Positions 18,899-28,721 of a DNA stretch of 64,000 nt are shown here, piece after piece; position 1 is the first letter of the stretch, and every line of letters begins with the position of its first letter. This stretch comes from CAYQQR01 sp964420035 (GTDB lineage Bacteria; Bacteroidota; Bacteroidia; Bacteroidales; SM23-62). The stretch lies in NCBI GenBank assembly GCA_964420035.1, contig CAYQQR010000004.1:1-64000 (forward strand), given 5' to 3'. The notes beneath the pieces are model-generated. The model was not told the origin of the DNA and searched no databases. It worked only from the letters and a program-made list of their open reading frames with translations. Made by a program: the position numbers and the translations under genes.

Positions 18899-19900
18899 CT
18901 ATATCGAATCTCTTATCATCAACCGGGTTTTGAATATTTTTTCCATTGGGATATCTTCTCCGTTGTCTATACTGGATACGAGCATATTGATCGCATCACA
19001 ACACATATCCTTCAATGGTATGTGCACAGTGGTCAACTTTGGAATAAGTAGTTTGGCTCTTTCCAGGTCTCCAAATCCAACAATGGCAAAATCCTCCGGG
19101 ATTTTGAGCTTCAACTTCGCAGCAGCCCGGTAAATCCCAATGGCTACTGAATCATTGACAGTAAAGACAGCACCGGGACTACCATGCGTGATAAAATAAT
19201 CAATAAAGCTCCGGTAACCGCTTTCCTCGGTTAGTTCACCCAAAATAACCTGTTCTTCCCTGTATTCTATAGCTGCTTCACTGAGGGCTGCTTTATATCC
19301 ATCAAGCCGGTTTTTACAAATATTAATATTCTGTGGACCGGTAAAATGCACAATCTTTTTATATCCCTTTGAAATGATGAAATTGACAGCCGATCTGGCG
19401 GCTTCCAGGTCATTGCAAAAAACCCCCGGATGCTTTATGCCTATGGGAAAACGATCGTAAAAGATCAATTTAATGCCTGATGCACTAATTTTATCATAAA
19501 TCTGGGGATTAACCACTTTTCCGGAAGTTCCGATAATGATACCATCCACACCCATGGATAACAGGGTTCGGATGTTCCTTTCCTCGTTCTCCCCCTTTTC
19601 AAAACTGATGGTTGGAATGATGTTATAATTATATTTACTTGAAGCCTCATAGAAAAATTCAAGCGATTGAGAAAAAAAGGAATGAGCGATCTTGGGCAAA
19701 ACCAATCCTAAGGTCCATGTCTTGCGGGAAGACAAGCTCCTGCCGATCAGATTGGGAATATACCCCAAATCATCCGCTTTTTTTCTAACCCGGTTCCTGG
19801 TATGTAGCGCGATCGAGAGATCATTGTTCAATGCCTTGGTCACGGTAACCCTGGAAACATTAAGTTCCCTGGCAATATCCGATTGTGTGATCTTTCTCAT
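18899..19900 (-). CDS. LacI-family transcriptional regulator (regulator 1)
   Basis: This 333-residue protein has an N-terminal LacI helix-turn-helix (I-T-Q-S-D-I-A-R-E-L-N-V-S-R-V-T-V-T-K-A-L, residues 3-23), a hinge around 45-60, and a periplasmic-binding-protein-like ligand domain (T-L-G-L-V-L-P-K-I near 67; V-F-T-V-N-D-S-V-A-I-G near 245). It should bind a sugar ligand and a palindromic operator. It is similar throughout to the second LacI protein (51552-52559), including P-K-I-x-H-S-F and N-x-L-L-S-M-x-V-x-G-I-I. The recognition helices differ: R-V-T here, R-E-T in the other. It lies just upstream of the susC unit on the same strand. Confidence 0.93.
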   Translation of the reverse strand: MRKITQSDIARELNVSRVTVTKALNNDLSIALHTRNRVRKKADDLGYIPNLIGRSLSSRKTWTLGLVLPKIAHSFFSQSLEFFYEASSKYNYNIIPTISFEKGENEERNIRTLLSMGVDGIIIGTSGKVVNPQIYDKISASGIKLIFYDRFPIGIKHPGVFCNDLEAARSAVNFIISKGYKKIVHFTGPQNINICKNRLDGYKAALSEAAIEYREEQVILGELTEESGYRSFIDYFITHGSPGAVFTVNDSVAIGIYRAAAKLKLKIPEDFAIVGFGDLERAKLLIPKLTTVHIPLKDMCCDAINMLVSSIDNGEDIPMEKIFKTRLMIRDSI

Positions 19901-19971
19901 TCAGTACTTAACAACTGGTAGTAATCCTCCAAAATTTGAGTTAATAGATAAGCAAGGGAAAACAATGTTTT

Positions 19972-20004
19972 GAAAAACCAGAAAGGTCTGATTTCAGACC
20001 TTTC
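19972..20004 (-). terminator. Rho-independent terminator of the T9SS repeat-protein gene
   Basis: An 11-bp perfect stem (GAAAGGTCTGA / TCAGACCTTTC, 19981-19991 and 19994-20004) is followed on the minus strand by TGGTTTTTC. It lies 68 nt after the stop at 20073. It separates that gene from the LacI gene downstream. Confidence 0.7.
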
Positions 20005-20072
20005 CAGTTTAACCAACTACTAACTATTTATGAAAAAAATTGCGCTCATCATGTTCCAGTTAAACCTGTTTA

Positions 20073-22331
20073 TTATTGCTTCATGAAACGTGCAGTCCCA
20101 TTCTGATGATCACCCTGGAATCTCAGAATGTACATACCACGGCTCAGCGATTCAATATTAAGGGTAGCTTCCCCTCCGTCAACAAACCGGTGCAATACTC
20201 TGTTTCCAAGTAGATTATAAACCTCTATTTCTGTTCTACTCCGTAATCCCTGTATCATCAGCATCTTGCTTGCAGGAATGGGATACAACTTAATACTGAC
20301 AGCATCAACCTCTTCCACTTTATCACCAACGGCCGTGGTTCCCTCTAATGTAAATTGATTCCACTGTATCCAGTGCCACTGACCTTTCAATTCCGGTTCT
20401 TCAATCTCCAGGATTGCCATGAATCTGACAAATTGTTGATTGTTAAAGGATTCCGGAATGATAAAACTGAACTCATCACCGGGCTTCACATTATTAATCG
20501 GATCACCTATCTGAACCCACTCATTCATGTTAAGATTTTCTTTGATACCCGGATCTTCTTCCTTAGAAACAAAGAATGTATGTGCATAATGCTCCATTGG
20601 GGGATCATCAGGCAAATCATCCCCTAATATGGTGAATTCAAACTTTAGATTCTCGCAGCCTACTGTTGAGCGGGGCGGAAATACCAATATGGATTTACCT
20701 GTAGCTCCCGCTACTTCCGCGGTACCACTGTTAAAATAATTACCGATCTTAATTTGTGGCAATGTCATTCCCCAACTCTGCCATGGTCTCAGATCGTTGG
20801 CCGAATCGACCAGCCAGGTCGAATAGCCGCACTCTCCGTCGATCCCTGCCGGATTATCCCAGGTCTGGTCACTGAAAGGCACATCACAATAATCGAGATC
20901 GGTCCGGAATTCATAGAACTGAACACAGGGATCCAGTTCAACCAGGACAACACCTACCTGCTGATCGGCACCTTCAACAATTACCGTATCTGCATAATTC
21001 TCATATCCTTCTGCTATTACGGTATAACCGTACTTTCCATCTTCAAGTTCAACAATGGCCATGCCCTGGTCATCGGTCAACACATTCTTGCCGGCAATAT
21101 TGATCTGAGCTCCTTCTACAGGAGTGATGCCACTCACAACACCAAAAGTTACATTGTATTTGGGAGTGGGCGTTGTTGCAACACCTTTCACCGTAAAACT
21201 CCATAATTGTATCCACTTTTGTGCATCGATCTCATTTGAATCGGCATTGAACACACACATCAAGGATACATTACTTATATCTTCGAATCCGGCCGGGAAT
21301 GGCAGTGTATAAGTCGTACTCCCACTATGATTATATAGTGAATCCGGGAACCGGGTCCATTCACCCATATCCAGATTTTCCTTAGTCCCCGGACTCGCTG
21401 AACTGGATGCATAGAAGGTATAGCCCGAGTTTAGGAACTGATTTGGAGAAGCGGTAAAGACATCAAGCCTGAGATTCAGGAAACCCGTTGTTGGTATAGC
21501 TGGAAATACGAGGTAGGATTTGCCATGACTGTCATCCGTTACCATATGTCCTATTTTTAGATTACCGCCCTGGTCCCAACTAAGCCAGGGAGTGATCTGG
21601 GGATCACCGGACCAGGTAATAAATCCATTCTGACCGTCTATACCTACATCCGGCTGGTCCCAGGTTGCAGAAAAACCCGAATCCACCTTAAAAGAGAAAT
21701 TTTTAGCTACTTCAACATCCACCGAAGGCAGTCCCCACAATGTAAAGCTCCATAACTGTATCCATTTCTGTGCATCGATATCACTGGAATCCGCATTGAA
21801 TACACACATCAGGGTAACCGAACCTTGGTCTTCGAAACCACCGGGAACTTCAAATCGATAACTGGTACTACCTGAATGACCATAAAGTGAATCACTGAAT
21901 TCAGTCCACTCCCCCATGTCAAAATTGCCTTTTGTCCCAGGCGAGGCAACTGTGGACATATAGAATTTGTACCCTGAGTTCATAAACTGGTTTGGCGATG
22001 CCGTGTATACTGAAAGTCTCAGTCTTTCAAAACCTTCAGTAGAAACAGACGGAAAAACCAGGTAAGAGGGTCCGTTTGTGGTATCCACTACCTTATGCCC
22101 GATTTTGAGATTACCGCCCTGTTCCCAGCTAATCCAGGGAGTCGTGCAGGTATCGCCTGCCCAGGTAATAAATCCATTCTGTCCATCCATGCCCACCTCT
22201 TCATTGTCCCAGGTGGCTGAAAAACCGGAATCAACTTTGAAGTTGAATTGCTTGATAATAGCTTCCTGAGCATGAACGGCTGCAGAAAGAAAAATCAAAA
22301 CCAATAAAAGTGAGTAAAATTGCTTTTTCAT
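20073..22331 (-). CDS. T9SS-exported protein of three homologous ~175-190-residue repeats
   Basis: This 752-residue protein has a signal peptide (to about 22, A-V-H-A-Q). Two closely similar repeats follow at about 29-201 and 213-385, both with F-K-V-D-S-G-F-S-A-T-W-D, G-Q-N-G-F-I-T-W, W-x-Q-G-G-N-L-K-I-G-H and S-P-N-Q-F. A short carboxypeptidase-regulatory-like beta domain lies at about 395-470, then a third, diverged repeat at about 473-660. A T9SS type A sorting domain ends the protein (I-K-L-Y-P-I-P-A, then G-M-Y-I-L-R-F). No catalytic motif is visible. The repeats look like beta-sandwich carbohydrate-binding modules, but I do not recognise the family. It forms a single-gene unit with its own operator upstream and terminator downstream. 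Confidence 0.7.
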   Translation of the reverse strand: MKKQFYSLLLVLIFLSAAVHAQEAIIKQFNFKVDSGFSATWDNEEVGMDGQNGFITWAGDTCTTPWISWEQGGNLKIGHKVVDTTNGPSYLVFPSVSTEGFERLRLSVYTASPNQFMNSGYKFYMSTVASPGTKGNFDMGEWTEFSDSLYGHSGSTSYRFEVPGGFEDQGSVTLMCVFNADSSDIDAQKWIQLWSFTLWGLPSVDVEVAKNFSFKVDSGFSATWDQPDVGIDGQNGFITWSGDPQITPWLSWDQGGNLKIGHMVTDDSHGKSYLVFPAIPTTGFLNLRLDVFTASPNQFLNSGYTFYASSSASPGTKENLDMGEWTRFPDSLYNHSGSTTYTLPFPAGFEDISNVSLMCVFNADSNEIDAQKWIQLWSFTVKGVATTPTPKYNVTFGVVSGITPVEGAQINIAGKNVLTDDQGMAIVELEDGKYGYTVIAEGYENYADTVIVEGADQQVGVVLVELDPCVQFYEFRTDLDYCDVPFSDQTWDNPAGIDGECGYSTWLVDSANDLRPWQSWGMTLPQIKIGNYFNSGTAEVAGATGKSILVFPPRSTVGCENLKFEFTILGDDLPDDPPMEHYAHTFFVSKEEDPGIKENLNMNEWVQIGDPINNVKPGDEFSFIIPESFNNQQFVRFMAILEIEEPELKGQWHWIQWNQFTLEGTTAVGDKVEEVDAVSIKLYPIPASKMLMIQGLRSRTEIEVYNLLGNRVLHRFVDGGEATLNIESLSRGMYILRFQGDHQNGTARFMKQ

Positions 22332-22574
22332 AGCATTTGGTTTTTAAGTTATTAATTGGGAATCTTATTACTCGCATCAATTACCCCGTGGTAATTAGTG
22401 TTTAAAAAAAATGTTTGTTTCTGGATCTAATACATCTTTCTCACATAATTAATCATTATAATTAAAAAACAGAAAATTAACACGTGTGATAATACTGCAA
22501 GTAAAATAGAATTAGATTAAATTCCAAATTTTTTTAACGCTTATTTTAATCTGTCTGACCTATATAGATTTCTT
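22332..22574 (-). promoter_or_regulatory. Intergenic control region of the T9SS repeat-protein gene
   Basis: This 243-nt A+T-rich gap separates the end of the long minus-strand unit (22575) from the T9SS repeat gene. It contains operator copy 2. I see no strong hairpin after 22575, so some read-through from the long unit is possible. No gene or clear TAnnTTTG element was found. Confidence 0.4.
22379..22396. promoter_or_regulatory. Putative LacI-family operator, copy 2
   Basis: AATTACCCCGTGGTAATT has 7-bp inverted arms and differs from copy 1 only at two central positions. It lies 48-65 nt upstream of the T9SS repeat-protein start. Confidence 0.7.
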
Positions 22575-24020
22575 TTACTCTTTCTGCAACAACAAAGGTT
22601 CGGGTTTCTCAATAAATCCGGCAGGTCTGTTGATTAACGGAGTTTTATCATGATCTCCAATCCAATTCCTTATCATTTCAGCTATTGCTTTTAATTCAGT
22701 CAGTTTATCCGGGTATTCAGCAGTAAGATTGTTCTTCTCCTTTATGTCAGTTGGTAAATGATACAATTGTGCTGCTTGCGGCCCGTAATCCTTGCCCCAC
22801 ATACCGTAATTATGTTCCAGGGGGAGGTAAAGTTTCCACTCTGCAGTCCGGACAGCTTTCAACTGATCAGTGCCATAATAAGCATACCATGCATGTGGTG
22901 ATTCGGTTTCCCCCGTATTCATCAACAATGAAAAGATATTTTTACCGTCAATCACCCGGTCGTCCGGTAGTTCGGTACCGGCAAGAAATGCAATGGTCGG
23001 CAGAAGATCCATAACCGAAAGCAGGGCATTACATTCCTTACCTACAGCGATCCTACCCTGCCAATTTGCGATCATAGGGACCCTGCACCCTCCTTCCCTG
23101 ACGGTACCTTTATAGCCTGATAGGGGTGCATTGGTGGTATTGTAACCCTTGTTATAAGGTGCTCCGTTATCAGAGGTAAATATTACCAGGGTATTTTCAC
23201 GTAAACCCTGTTCTTCAAGGGTTTCTATGATTTCACCCACGGACCAGTCCAGCTCCGCGATAACATCACCGAAAATACCGTTTCCGGAAGTTCCCCTGAA
23301 CTGTTCACTTACTGAAATGGGATAATGGGGCATGGTATGTGAGAGATACAAGAAAAAGGGCCTCCCGGCACTTCTTTTTATAAATTCAACGGCTTCCCTG
23401 GTATACCGTTTCGTCAAGGTTTCCTGTACAACCGGGGCTTCGATCACTTCTTCATTGCGCATCAGGGGAATTTCCGGCTGATCGTACAGTTGTGTACCGG
23501 CCCTCCATTTAAACCGTCCTTTTCCTGTATCATTGCTGTAGGGGATACCGTAATAATAATCGAATCCCTGTCGTGTGGGAAGGAAAACAGGCTGATCCCC
23601 GAGATGCCATTTTCCTATAAGCCCCGTAGCATAGTGCTTAACTTTAAGCAGTTCTGCAATGGTAATCTCCTCAGGATTCAATCCCGTTTCATCTACCGGA
23701 AAACAAACACATTCATTCTTATAGGTTCTTGCCATTCCCACCCGGATCGGATAACAACCGGTCAGTAAAGCTGCCCTGGCGGGTGTACACAGAGAGGCTG
23801 CTGCATAAAAATCAGTAAACCTCACTCCTTCTGAAGCCAACTTATCAATATTGGGTGTTTTGTTCAATTCGTTCCCATAACAGCCCAGGTCGCCGTATCC
23901 CAGATCATCTGTAAGAATGATCACAAAATTGGGCAGTTCATCATTCTTTACTTCCTGGGCAATGGATCCTGTTGAAACAATATTAAATAATGAAAGGCAT
24001 AATAACGGCTTCTCTCTCAT
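22575..24020 (-). CDS. Family S1-type sulfatase (Cys-type formylglycine)
   Basis: This 481-residue protein starts at 24020, which gives a short hydrophobic leader ending I-A-Q and leaves 20 nt after the previous sulfatase; the in-frame Met at 24041 would overlap that gene. It has the FGly signature C-T-P-A-R-A-A-L-L-T-G with Cys78, the metal-binding Asp-Asp (T-D-D-L-G-Y-G-D, near 38), G-K-W-H-L-G, and S-D-N-G-A-P. Enzymes of this family hydrolyse sulfate esters after the Cys is converted to formylglycine by a maturase, which is not encoded in the window. It is the last gene of the long minus-strand unit. The sulfated sugar and position are unknown. Confidence 0.92.
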   Translation of the reverse strand: MREKPLLCLSLFNIVSTGSIAQEVKNDELPNFVIILTDDLGYGDLGCYGNELNKTPNIDKLASEGVRFTDFYAAASLCTPARAALLTGCYPIRVGMARTYKNECVCFPVDETGLNPEEITIAELLKVKHYATGLIGKWHLGDQPVFLPTRQGFDYYYGIPYSNDTGKGRFKWRAGTQLYDQPEIPLMRNEEVIEAPVVQETLTKRYTREAVEFIKRSAGRPFFLYLSHTMPHYPISVSEQFRGTSGNGIFGDVIAELDWSVGEIIETLEEQGLRENTLVIFTSDNGAPYNKGYNTTNAPLSGYKGTVREGGCRVPMIANWQGRIAVGKECNALLSVMDLLPTIAFLAGTELPDDRVIDGKNIFSLLMNTGETESPHAWYAYYGTDQLKAVRTAEWKLYLPLEHNYGMWGKDYGPQAAQLYHLPTDIKEKNNLTAEYPDKLTELKAIAEMIRNWIGDHDKTPLINRPAGFIEKPEPLLLQKE

Positions 24021-24040
24021 GGTTGTTTGAATTTTAATCA

Positions 24041-25969
24041 CTATCTATGATTATCAGCAGGAGAAGGCATGGAGGCGTCAATCTCTTCAAGCCACTTATA
24101 TAGCTTGGATTTCATAGTATCAGCTTTCTCGTTTTCCTGATTGATAAGGTTGTTGTTTTCACCAGGATCCCTGGTCAAATTATATAATTCTCTCCGCCCA
24201 TCCTTATAGAATTCAATGTATTTATAGGATCCGTCCCGAATTACCTCGGCACCATCGGAATACATGTAATGCGGATAATGCCAGTACAAAGTCCGGTCCG
24301 GAATAGACTCATTCTGCATGATAGCTTCATAAAGATTGATGCCATCGATAGATTCTGGAAGATCCTGTCCCATGAAAGATGCCAGGGTTGGATACAGATC
24401 AATGTGGGCGACCGGGACATTTATGCTTTGTCCTCTTTTAATACTTCCTTCCCAGACAAAAAACAAGGGTACTTTGATACCGCCCTCATAAACCTGTATC
24501 TTGTGACCTCGCAAAGGACCACTGGATGTAAGTGAAGAATACCAGGGCATATTTAATCCTTTAGGAATACACCTCAGATACAGGTCCTCTCCCGTCACTT
24601 CACCGTTTACCTGCAGTTCAGCGTCTGGTATGGAACTGTCAAATGTGGATTTCAGGCTCACTTCCTGTTCACTATCCATCAAAGTAAAACGAACTGCATA
24701 AGGGCCGGAACCCGATGTATCTCTTATATGAATATAATTCCAGGGATTTGAGGTCAGCTGTTTCAGATTAAAATTCTTCTGCATGATCATTTCCCTGTTG
24801 CCGCTAACGCGAAAAATTTCAGCCTTTAGAACCGGTTTGAAAATATGGGAAAATTCGTCCAATTGATCCTGTTGCCTTTCCCGCTTTTCTGCACCGGATA
24901 GATCTGAAGCTGGGACCGTATATGAAAAGCCTAACCTGAAATCCCCGTAATTGCATTCAAATTCCTGGTATAGTTCTGTTACAGAATCATTCAGTGTCAG
25001 TTCATCATTCTCAGTATGCCGGTTAAGCACAATTCTCGGGTCGTAAATACCGTTGGTACCTGTTCCTACCAGGGGACCGTTGTCAGACATAAATACGATA
25101 AGGGTGTTTTCGTATAAACCATTTTGTTTCAGGCATTGAACCACCCGGCCTATACTTTCATCAATGCTGTGCACCATGGCCGCATACACGGGATGAATTT
25201 TACTACTGTTACCAATCTTTTGATCATAATACGCGACCAGATCGGGCTTGGCTTCAATGGGAGCATGAACGCCATAGTGCCAAAGGCAGAGGAGGAAGGG
25301 ATCATTTTTATTCCGGTCGATAAAGCCAATAGCTTCCTCAGTGAGCCTGTCGGTAATGTATTCTCCCGGTTCAGCTTCAACATCTTCTGTGCGGTGACCT
25401 ACATAGGGTGCAAAGTAATCGCTCCAGTGATCACCTCCGAATACCCAATCAAATCCCTGGTTGTCGGGATAATATTCATCAAATCCAAGATGCCATTTAC
25501 CAATGAAGCCGGTCTTATATCCCGCATCTTTTGCTATTTCTCCCAGGGTTTTTTCCTCCAGCGGCAGATCGACTCGTACATCCACACTGAGCTCGTCCCA
25601 TTTGTCCCCTGATTTTTGCCGCATCACAGGATGGTATCGGCTTGGTTTTTCAAGCAGGCCCCTGTCATAATCATCCCCTACCCGGGTCATTTGTAATCTT
25701 CCGGGGTATTTACCGGTCATCAGGGCCGCTCTGGTTGGCGTACATAATGGCGATGCATAGGCTTGTTCAAAACACAGGCCCAGCTTTTTCAACGAATCAA
25801 TATGGGGTGTTTGGATAACCGGATTGCCGTTACTGGCCAGATCGTACCACCCCAGGTCATCGATCAGAAAAAAGACTACATTGGGCTTTTCTTCTTCCGG
25901 TGAATTACAACCGGCCTGGGACAGAATACCACAAAGTGATAAATAGTAGAATTTATTGATCCATTTCAT
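24041..25969 (-). CDS. Sulfatase lipoprotein with a large internal insertion
   Basis: This 642-residue sulfatase has a lipobox (S-Q-A-G-C, Cys21), metal ligands in I-D-D-L-G-W-Y-D (Asp37/38), FGly motif C-T-P-T-R-A-A-L-M-T-G (Cys76), G-K-W-H-L-G near 157, and S-D-N-G (Asp296, Asn297). Residues about 308-483 are inserted between S-D-N-G and P-L-R-G-H-K (485-490), which are normally close together. The insert is predicted from its text to be beta-rich with a short charged helix. Its start codon overlaps the preceding gene's stop by 4 nt (25966-25969), indicating translational coupling. The insertion may form a substrate-binding module. Confidence 0.9.
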   Translation of the reverse strand: MKWINKFYYLSLCGILSQAGCNSPEEEKPNVVFFLIDDLGWYDLASNGNPVIQTPHIDSLKKLGLCFEQAYASPLCTPTRAALMTGKYPGRLQMTRVGDDYDRGLLEKPSRYHPVMRQKSGDKWDELSVDVRVDLPLEEKTLGEIAKDAGYKTGFIGKWHLGFDEYYPDNQGFDWVFGGDHWSDYFAPYVGHRTEDVEAEPGEYITDRLTEEAIGFIDRNKNDPFLLCLWHYGVHAPIEAKPDLVAYYDQKIGNSSKIHPVYAAMVHSIDESIGRVVQCLKQNGLYENTLIVFMSDNGPLVGTGTNGIYDPRIVLNRHTENDELTLNDSVTELYQEFECNYGDFRLGFSYTVPASDLSGAEKRERQQDQLDEFSHIFKPVLKAEIFRVSGNREMIMQKNFNLKQLTSNPWNYIHIRDTSGSGPYAVRFTLMDSEQEVSLKSTFDSSIPDAELQVNGEVTGEDLYLRCIPKGLNMPWYSSLTSSGPLRGHKIQVYEGGIKVPLFFVWEGSIKRGQSINVPVAHIDLYPTLASFMGQDLPESIDGINLYEAIMQNESIPDRTLYWHYPHYMYSDGAEVIRDGSYKYIEFYKDGRRELYNLTRDPGENNNLINQENEKADTMKSKLYKWLEEIDASMPSPADNHR

Positions 25970-28695
25970 TGCTTTATGATTTTTTTAATGATGTTTTGAC
26001 TGGAATTCCTGATCCTGATGAAATATAGTCCGGGAGCCAGGCCGCTTATATCTATACTGCCACCGGGTTCGACCATGGTCCTTTTTATAATACTGCCATG
26101 AATGTTCCTTACCGAAATGTCGGTTTTTTCTGTAAGTCCTTTGATATAGAACCTTTCAGTTACGGGATTTGGATAGAATATTACTTCTGGTAAAAATCGA
26201 TCCATCCTGGCAGCAGGTGTATTCTGATATATGATCTCTATGACATTCCAGTATTCGAGTTCAGGCACGGCTATTGCAATACCATCAGCATCCCGGGTAA
26301 AACTGAGTGTGGTTGAAGTTTCGCCCGGACTGTGTGATTTTACTGTAAACACTGGACGTTTCACAATTGCATCACTGATATGTATGTTGATATCATTTTT
26401 GCTGTAAACCATGTCCTGATAAAGACTAATGTCCCTGTTCAACATGTGAACGATCACGGGCGCATTGGTATCTGCCGGTTGGGTTCTCGGAAGTACCCAT
26501 ACCTCATCCTGGTCACAGGATACCCAGGATTCGATCTTAGGAAGGAAACTGTCCATGGATCCATCCCAGTTATAAATTTTTCCTGCAGATGAAAGATTAT
26601 TTACAGCTTCCAGTTGTGATCCCTCTAATGCCGTATTCCTGGGAAGGATAATTTGCTGAAAGCGTTCCGTAAGTTCCGCCTCAGTAAATTCCTTTGTATA
26701 GAATAATCCATCGGCTCCGGTGGCCACTCCGAAGGGGATATTTTGATCGAACAGTTCCCGGCCAATGGTCTCAAAATCATTCCTGAACACCGGATCCCCG
26801 GTATACTTACCATTCACGCTGTTGTCCATGATCACCCCAACCTGTTCAACGGTTTCATAATCGTCGAAAAGGAATGCATTTTCCCTGACAAACCTGTAGA
26901 ATGGTGCATAATCGGGCATGGAACCGTACCAGTCGGGTTCTATCCAACGATAATAATCAGGTACAGCCAATTGGTGACCGGATGCATAATGACCTGCAAT
27001 AATGGGCTTGACAACATCAACCAGATTCTGCTGCCTGACATAATTCCAGTCCCAGTGCACCCCTGAAGTAACTATTCTTATACCCAGGTCATCAGCCAGT
27101 TTCAATCTTAACATTTGGTTGCCGAATCTGGAAGGATTTTGCATATAGAGCTCTGTCTCAGCACCATGAAAATCACCATTGACCTCTTCAGCAAGATACA
27201 GGTGTTCCTTCAGGAGATTGAAGGTATTGGAAGTGAAAGTAAAATCAGGATGGATCGAGGACATATAATCCCTGACCTCTGTAAAAAAGTCCCTGGCCGG
27301 TGTCTGCTGATACGTGATATAAAGATCAATGTACGGCAATTGCCCATTATCAAATTTCTGGATATACTGGCTCAGATTGCTTACTTGTGACTTGAGTAAT
27401 TCACGGTAATCAAACGATCCTAAATCCGATATACCCATATCGGAAAGTTCCTGGCTGGAATAATTGGCCTGAAGCCAATCGTTGAAGCCCTGATTGCAAT
27501 CATCGCAAAAACATCCGGCTTCATCCCGGAACAGCATTTTACTCCCATTGCTGCCGGATGGTGAATCCATCAGTGCCTCCCTGGCCCCAACATCATAAAC
27601 TCTCCTTTTTGCGTAATCTTTTACATAGGCTAAATACTCAGGCTTTCGTATACACATAAAGGCAACCTGACCACTTGGAAAAATCGGGCTTCCATAGATG
27701 GTTTCTTCGCCCCAAAGATCTCTGCAGATCGATTTCTTCAAATCCGGATTCTTCTGTGCCTGGGTATTTTGGATCACTGACATGCTTACCGCTGGAATAT
27801 CCCGTACGCCATAATCCATGGTAAGTGCGGTATAATCTTTATTCCAACCCTGGCTCCAATAGACCGCCTTGGCACCTCCGTATACATCGAATTTTTCAAG
27901 GGGTGTAGGTTTATGGATGAAAGCCACATCAGAGTTTTTCATTGGAACATCAATGTTTACCTGGATTTTTTCGTCATCGGTGAGCGACATTCCTGAAAAA
28001 GCCACCAGGGTGCCGGGAGAGTTGATCATGGCCATGATGCCCATGCCCTCAATCGTAGACCAGTCAGGCGTACCTTCCTGTCCGAATGTAAGTGGTACAT
28101 CACCCCCGTCATCTACTTCATCCATGTCCACGGTGTTTTCCATTGCCGTCCAGGTCAGTGTTTTCGGATCAATACTGATTCGTTTTTCCCGGTTGTATCC
28201 CTGTAGGTATTTAGCGACTATAACCGGTTGCGAACACCACCATTGATCCTGATCCCGCAAAAGTATACCGGTATTTACATTGTTGGTGCTTTCAAAAAGA
28301 CTGAGTATTACACGGGATTCCGAAGGGGACATGTCAATGGTCCGGGAGGGCTTATTGGCTCCATCCGGTGGTTCGGTGCTGTCATCGAAACGAGAATATA
28401 CATAGTTGCCCAGCAGGTAGCTACCTTCGTTGAAAGATAAATGTGCTTCCGTATTCCGGGTTTCAAATGAAATGCTGGTCCCCGGTTCCTGGCAATGACC
28501 GCCCCAGGCAAATTGACTTGCCGATGTCCTGAAAATAACTTCTCCGTTATTCCCGTCTGCCAGAACTACTCCCTCAGGATGACTGTGATCGAATCCTTCT
28601 GCAATAAATTGTGCTTCCAAATCATTGCTGACGCCAAGATGCAAAACTGCTGAGATTATTATGGAAACTAAAGAAATTTTTATTTGAATCTTCAT
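25966..28695 (-). CDS. T9SS-exported CFCxxC TIM-barrel protein (paralogue B)
   Basis: This 909-residue protein starts at 28695 (signal peptide M-K-I-Q-I-K-I-S-L-V to E-A-Q), which avoids overlap with the amidohydrolase gene. An N-terminal beta-rich domain (about 30-250) precedes a barrel homologous to 5866-7767 and 42253-44169. Conserved residues are Cys324 (I-C-R-D), Cys348, Asp377 (A-L-M-D-S-P), G-C-F-C-D-D-C (Cys395, 397, 400) and E-T-E-L-Y-M-Q. A T9SS sorting domain occupies about 835-909 (V-I-F-Y-P-N-P-V, then G-L-Y-F-I-R-I). It is therefore predicted to reach the cell surface, unlike its two paralogues. A glycoside hydrolase role is inferred from context; no family assigned. Confidence 0.6.
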   Translation of the reverse strand: MKIQIKISLVSIIISAVLHLGVSNDLEAQFIAEGFDHSHPEGVVLADGNNGEVIFRTSASQFAWGGHCQEPGTSISFETRNTEAHLSFNEGSYLLGNYVYSRFDDSTEPPDGANKPSRTIDMSPSESRVILSLFESTNNVNTGILLRDQDQWWCSQPVIVAKYLQGYNREKRISIDPKTLTWTAMENTVDMDEVDDGGDVPLTFGQEGTPDWSTIEGMGIMAMINSPGTLVAFSGMSLTDDEKIQVNIDVPMKNSDVAFIHKPTPLEKFDVYGGAKAVYWSQGWNKDYTALTMDYGVRDIPAVSMSVIQNTQAQKNPDLKKSICRDLWGEETIYGSPIFPSGQVAFMCIRKPEYLAYVKDYAKRRVYDVGAREALMDSPSGSNGSKMLFRDEAGCFCDDCNQGFNDWLQANYSSQELSDMGISDLGSFDYRELLKSQVSNLSQYIQKFDNGQLPYIDLYITYQQTPARDFFTEVRDYMSSIHPDFTFTSNTFNLLKEHLYLAEEVNGDFHGAETELYMQNPSRFGNQMLRLKLADDLGIRIVTSGVHWDWNYVRQQNLVDVVKPIIAGHYASGHQLAVPDYYRWIEPDWYGSMPDYAPFYRFVRENAFLFDDYETVEQVGVIMDNSVNGKYTGDPVFRNDFETIGRELFDQNIPFGVATGADGLFYTKEFTEAELTERFQQIILPRNTALEGSQLEAVNNLSSAGKIYNWDGSMDSFLPKIESWVSCDQDEVWVLPRTQPADTNAPVIVHMLNRDISLYQDMVYSKNDINIHISDAIVKRPVFTVKSHSPGETSTTLSFTRDADGIAIAVPELEYWNVIEIIYQNTPAARMDRFLPEVIFYPNPVTERFYIKGLTEKTDISVRNIHGSIIKRTMVEPGGSIDISGLAPGLYFIRIRNSSQNIIKKIIKQ

Positions 28696-28721
28696 GTAAT
28701 TGTTCCTTTCTTTTGATAGGG

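Noticed and set aside
20030..20086. An 18-codon plus-strand reading frame resembling a signal peptide (M-K-K-I-A-L-I-M-F-Q-L)
   Set aside because: It ends within the antisense 3' end of the T9SS gene and has no continuation in any frame; likely chance, or at most a remnant.
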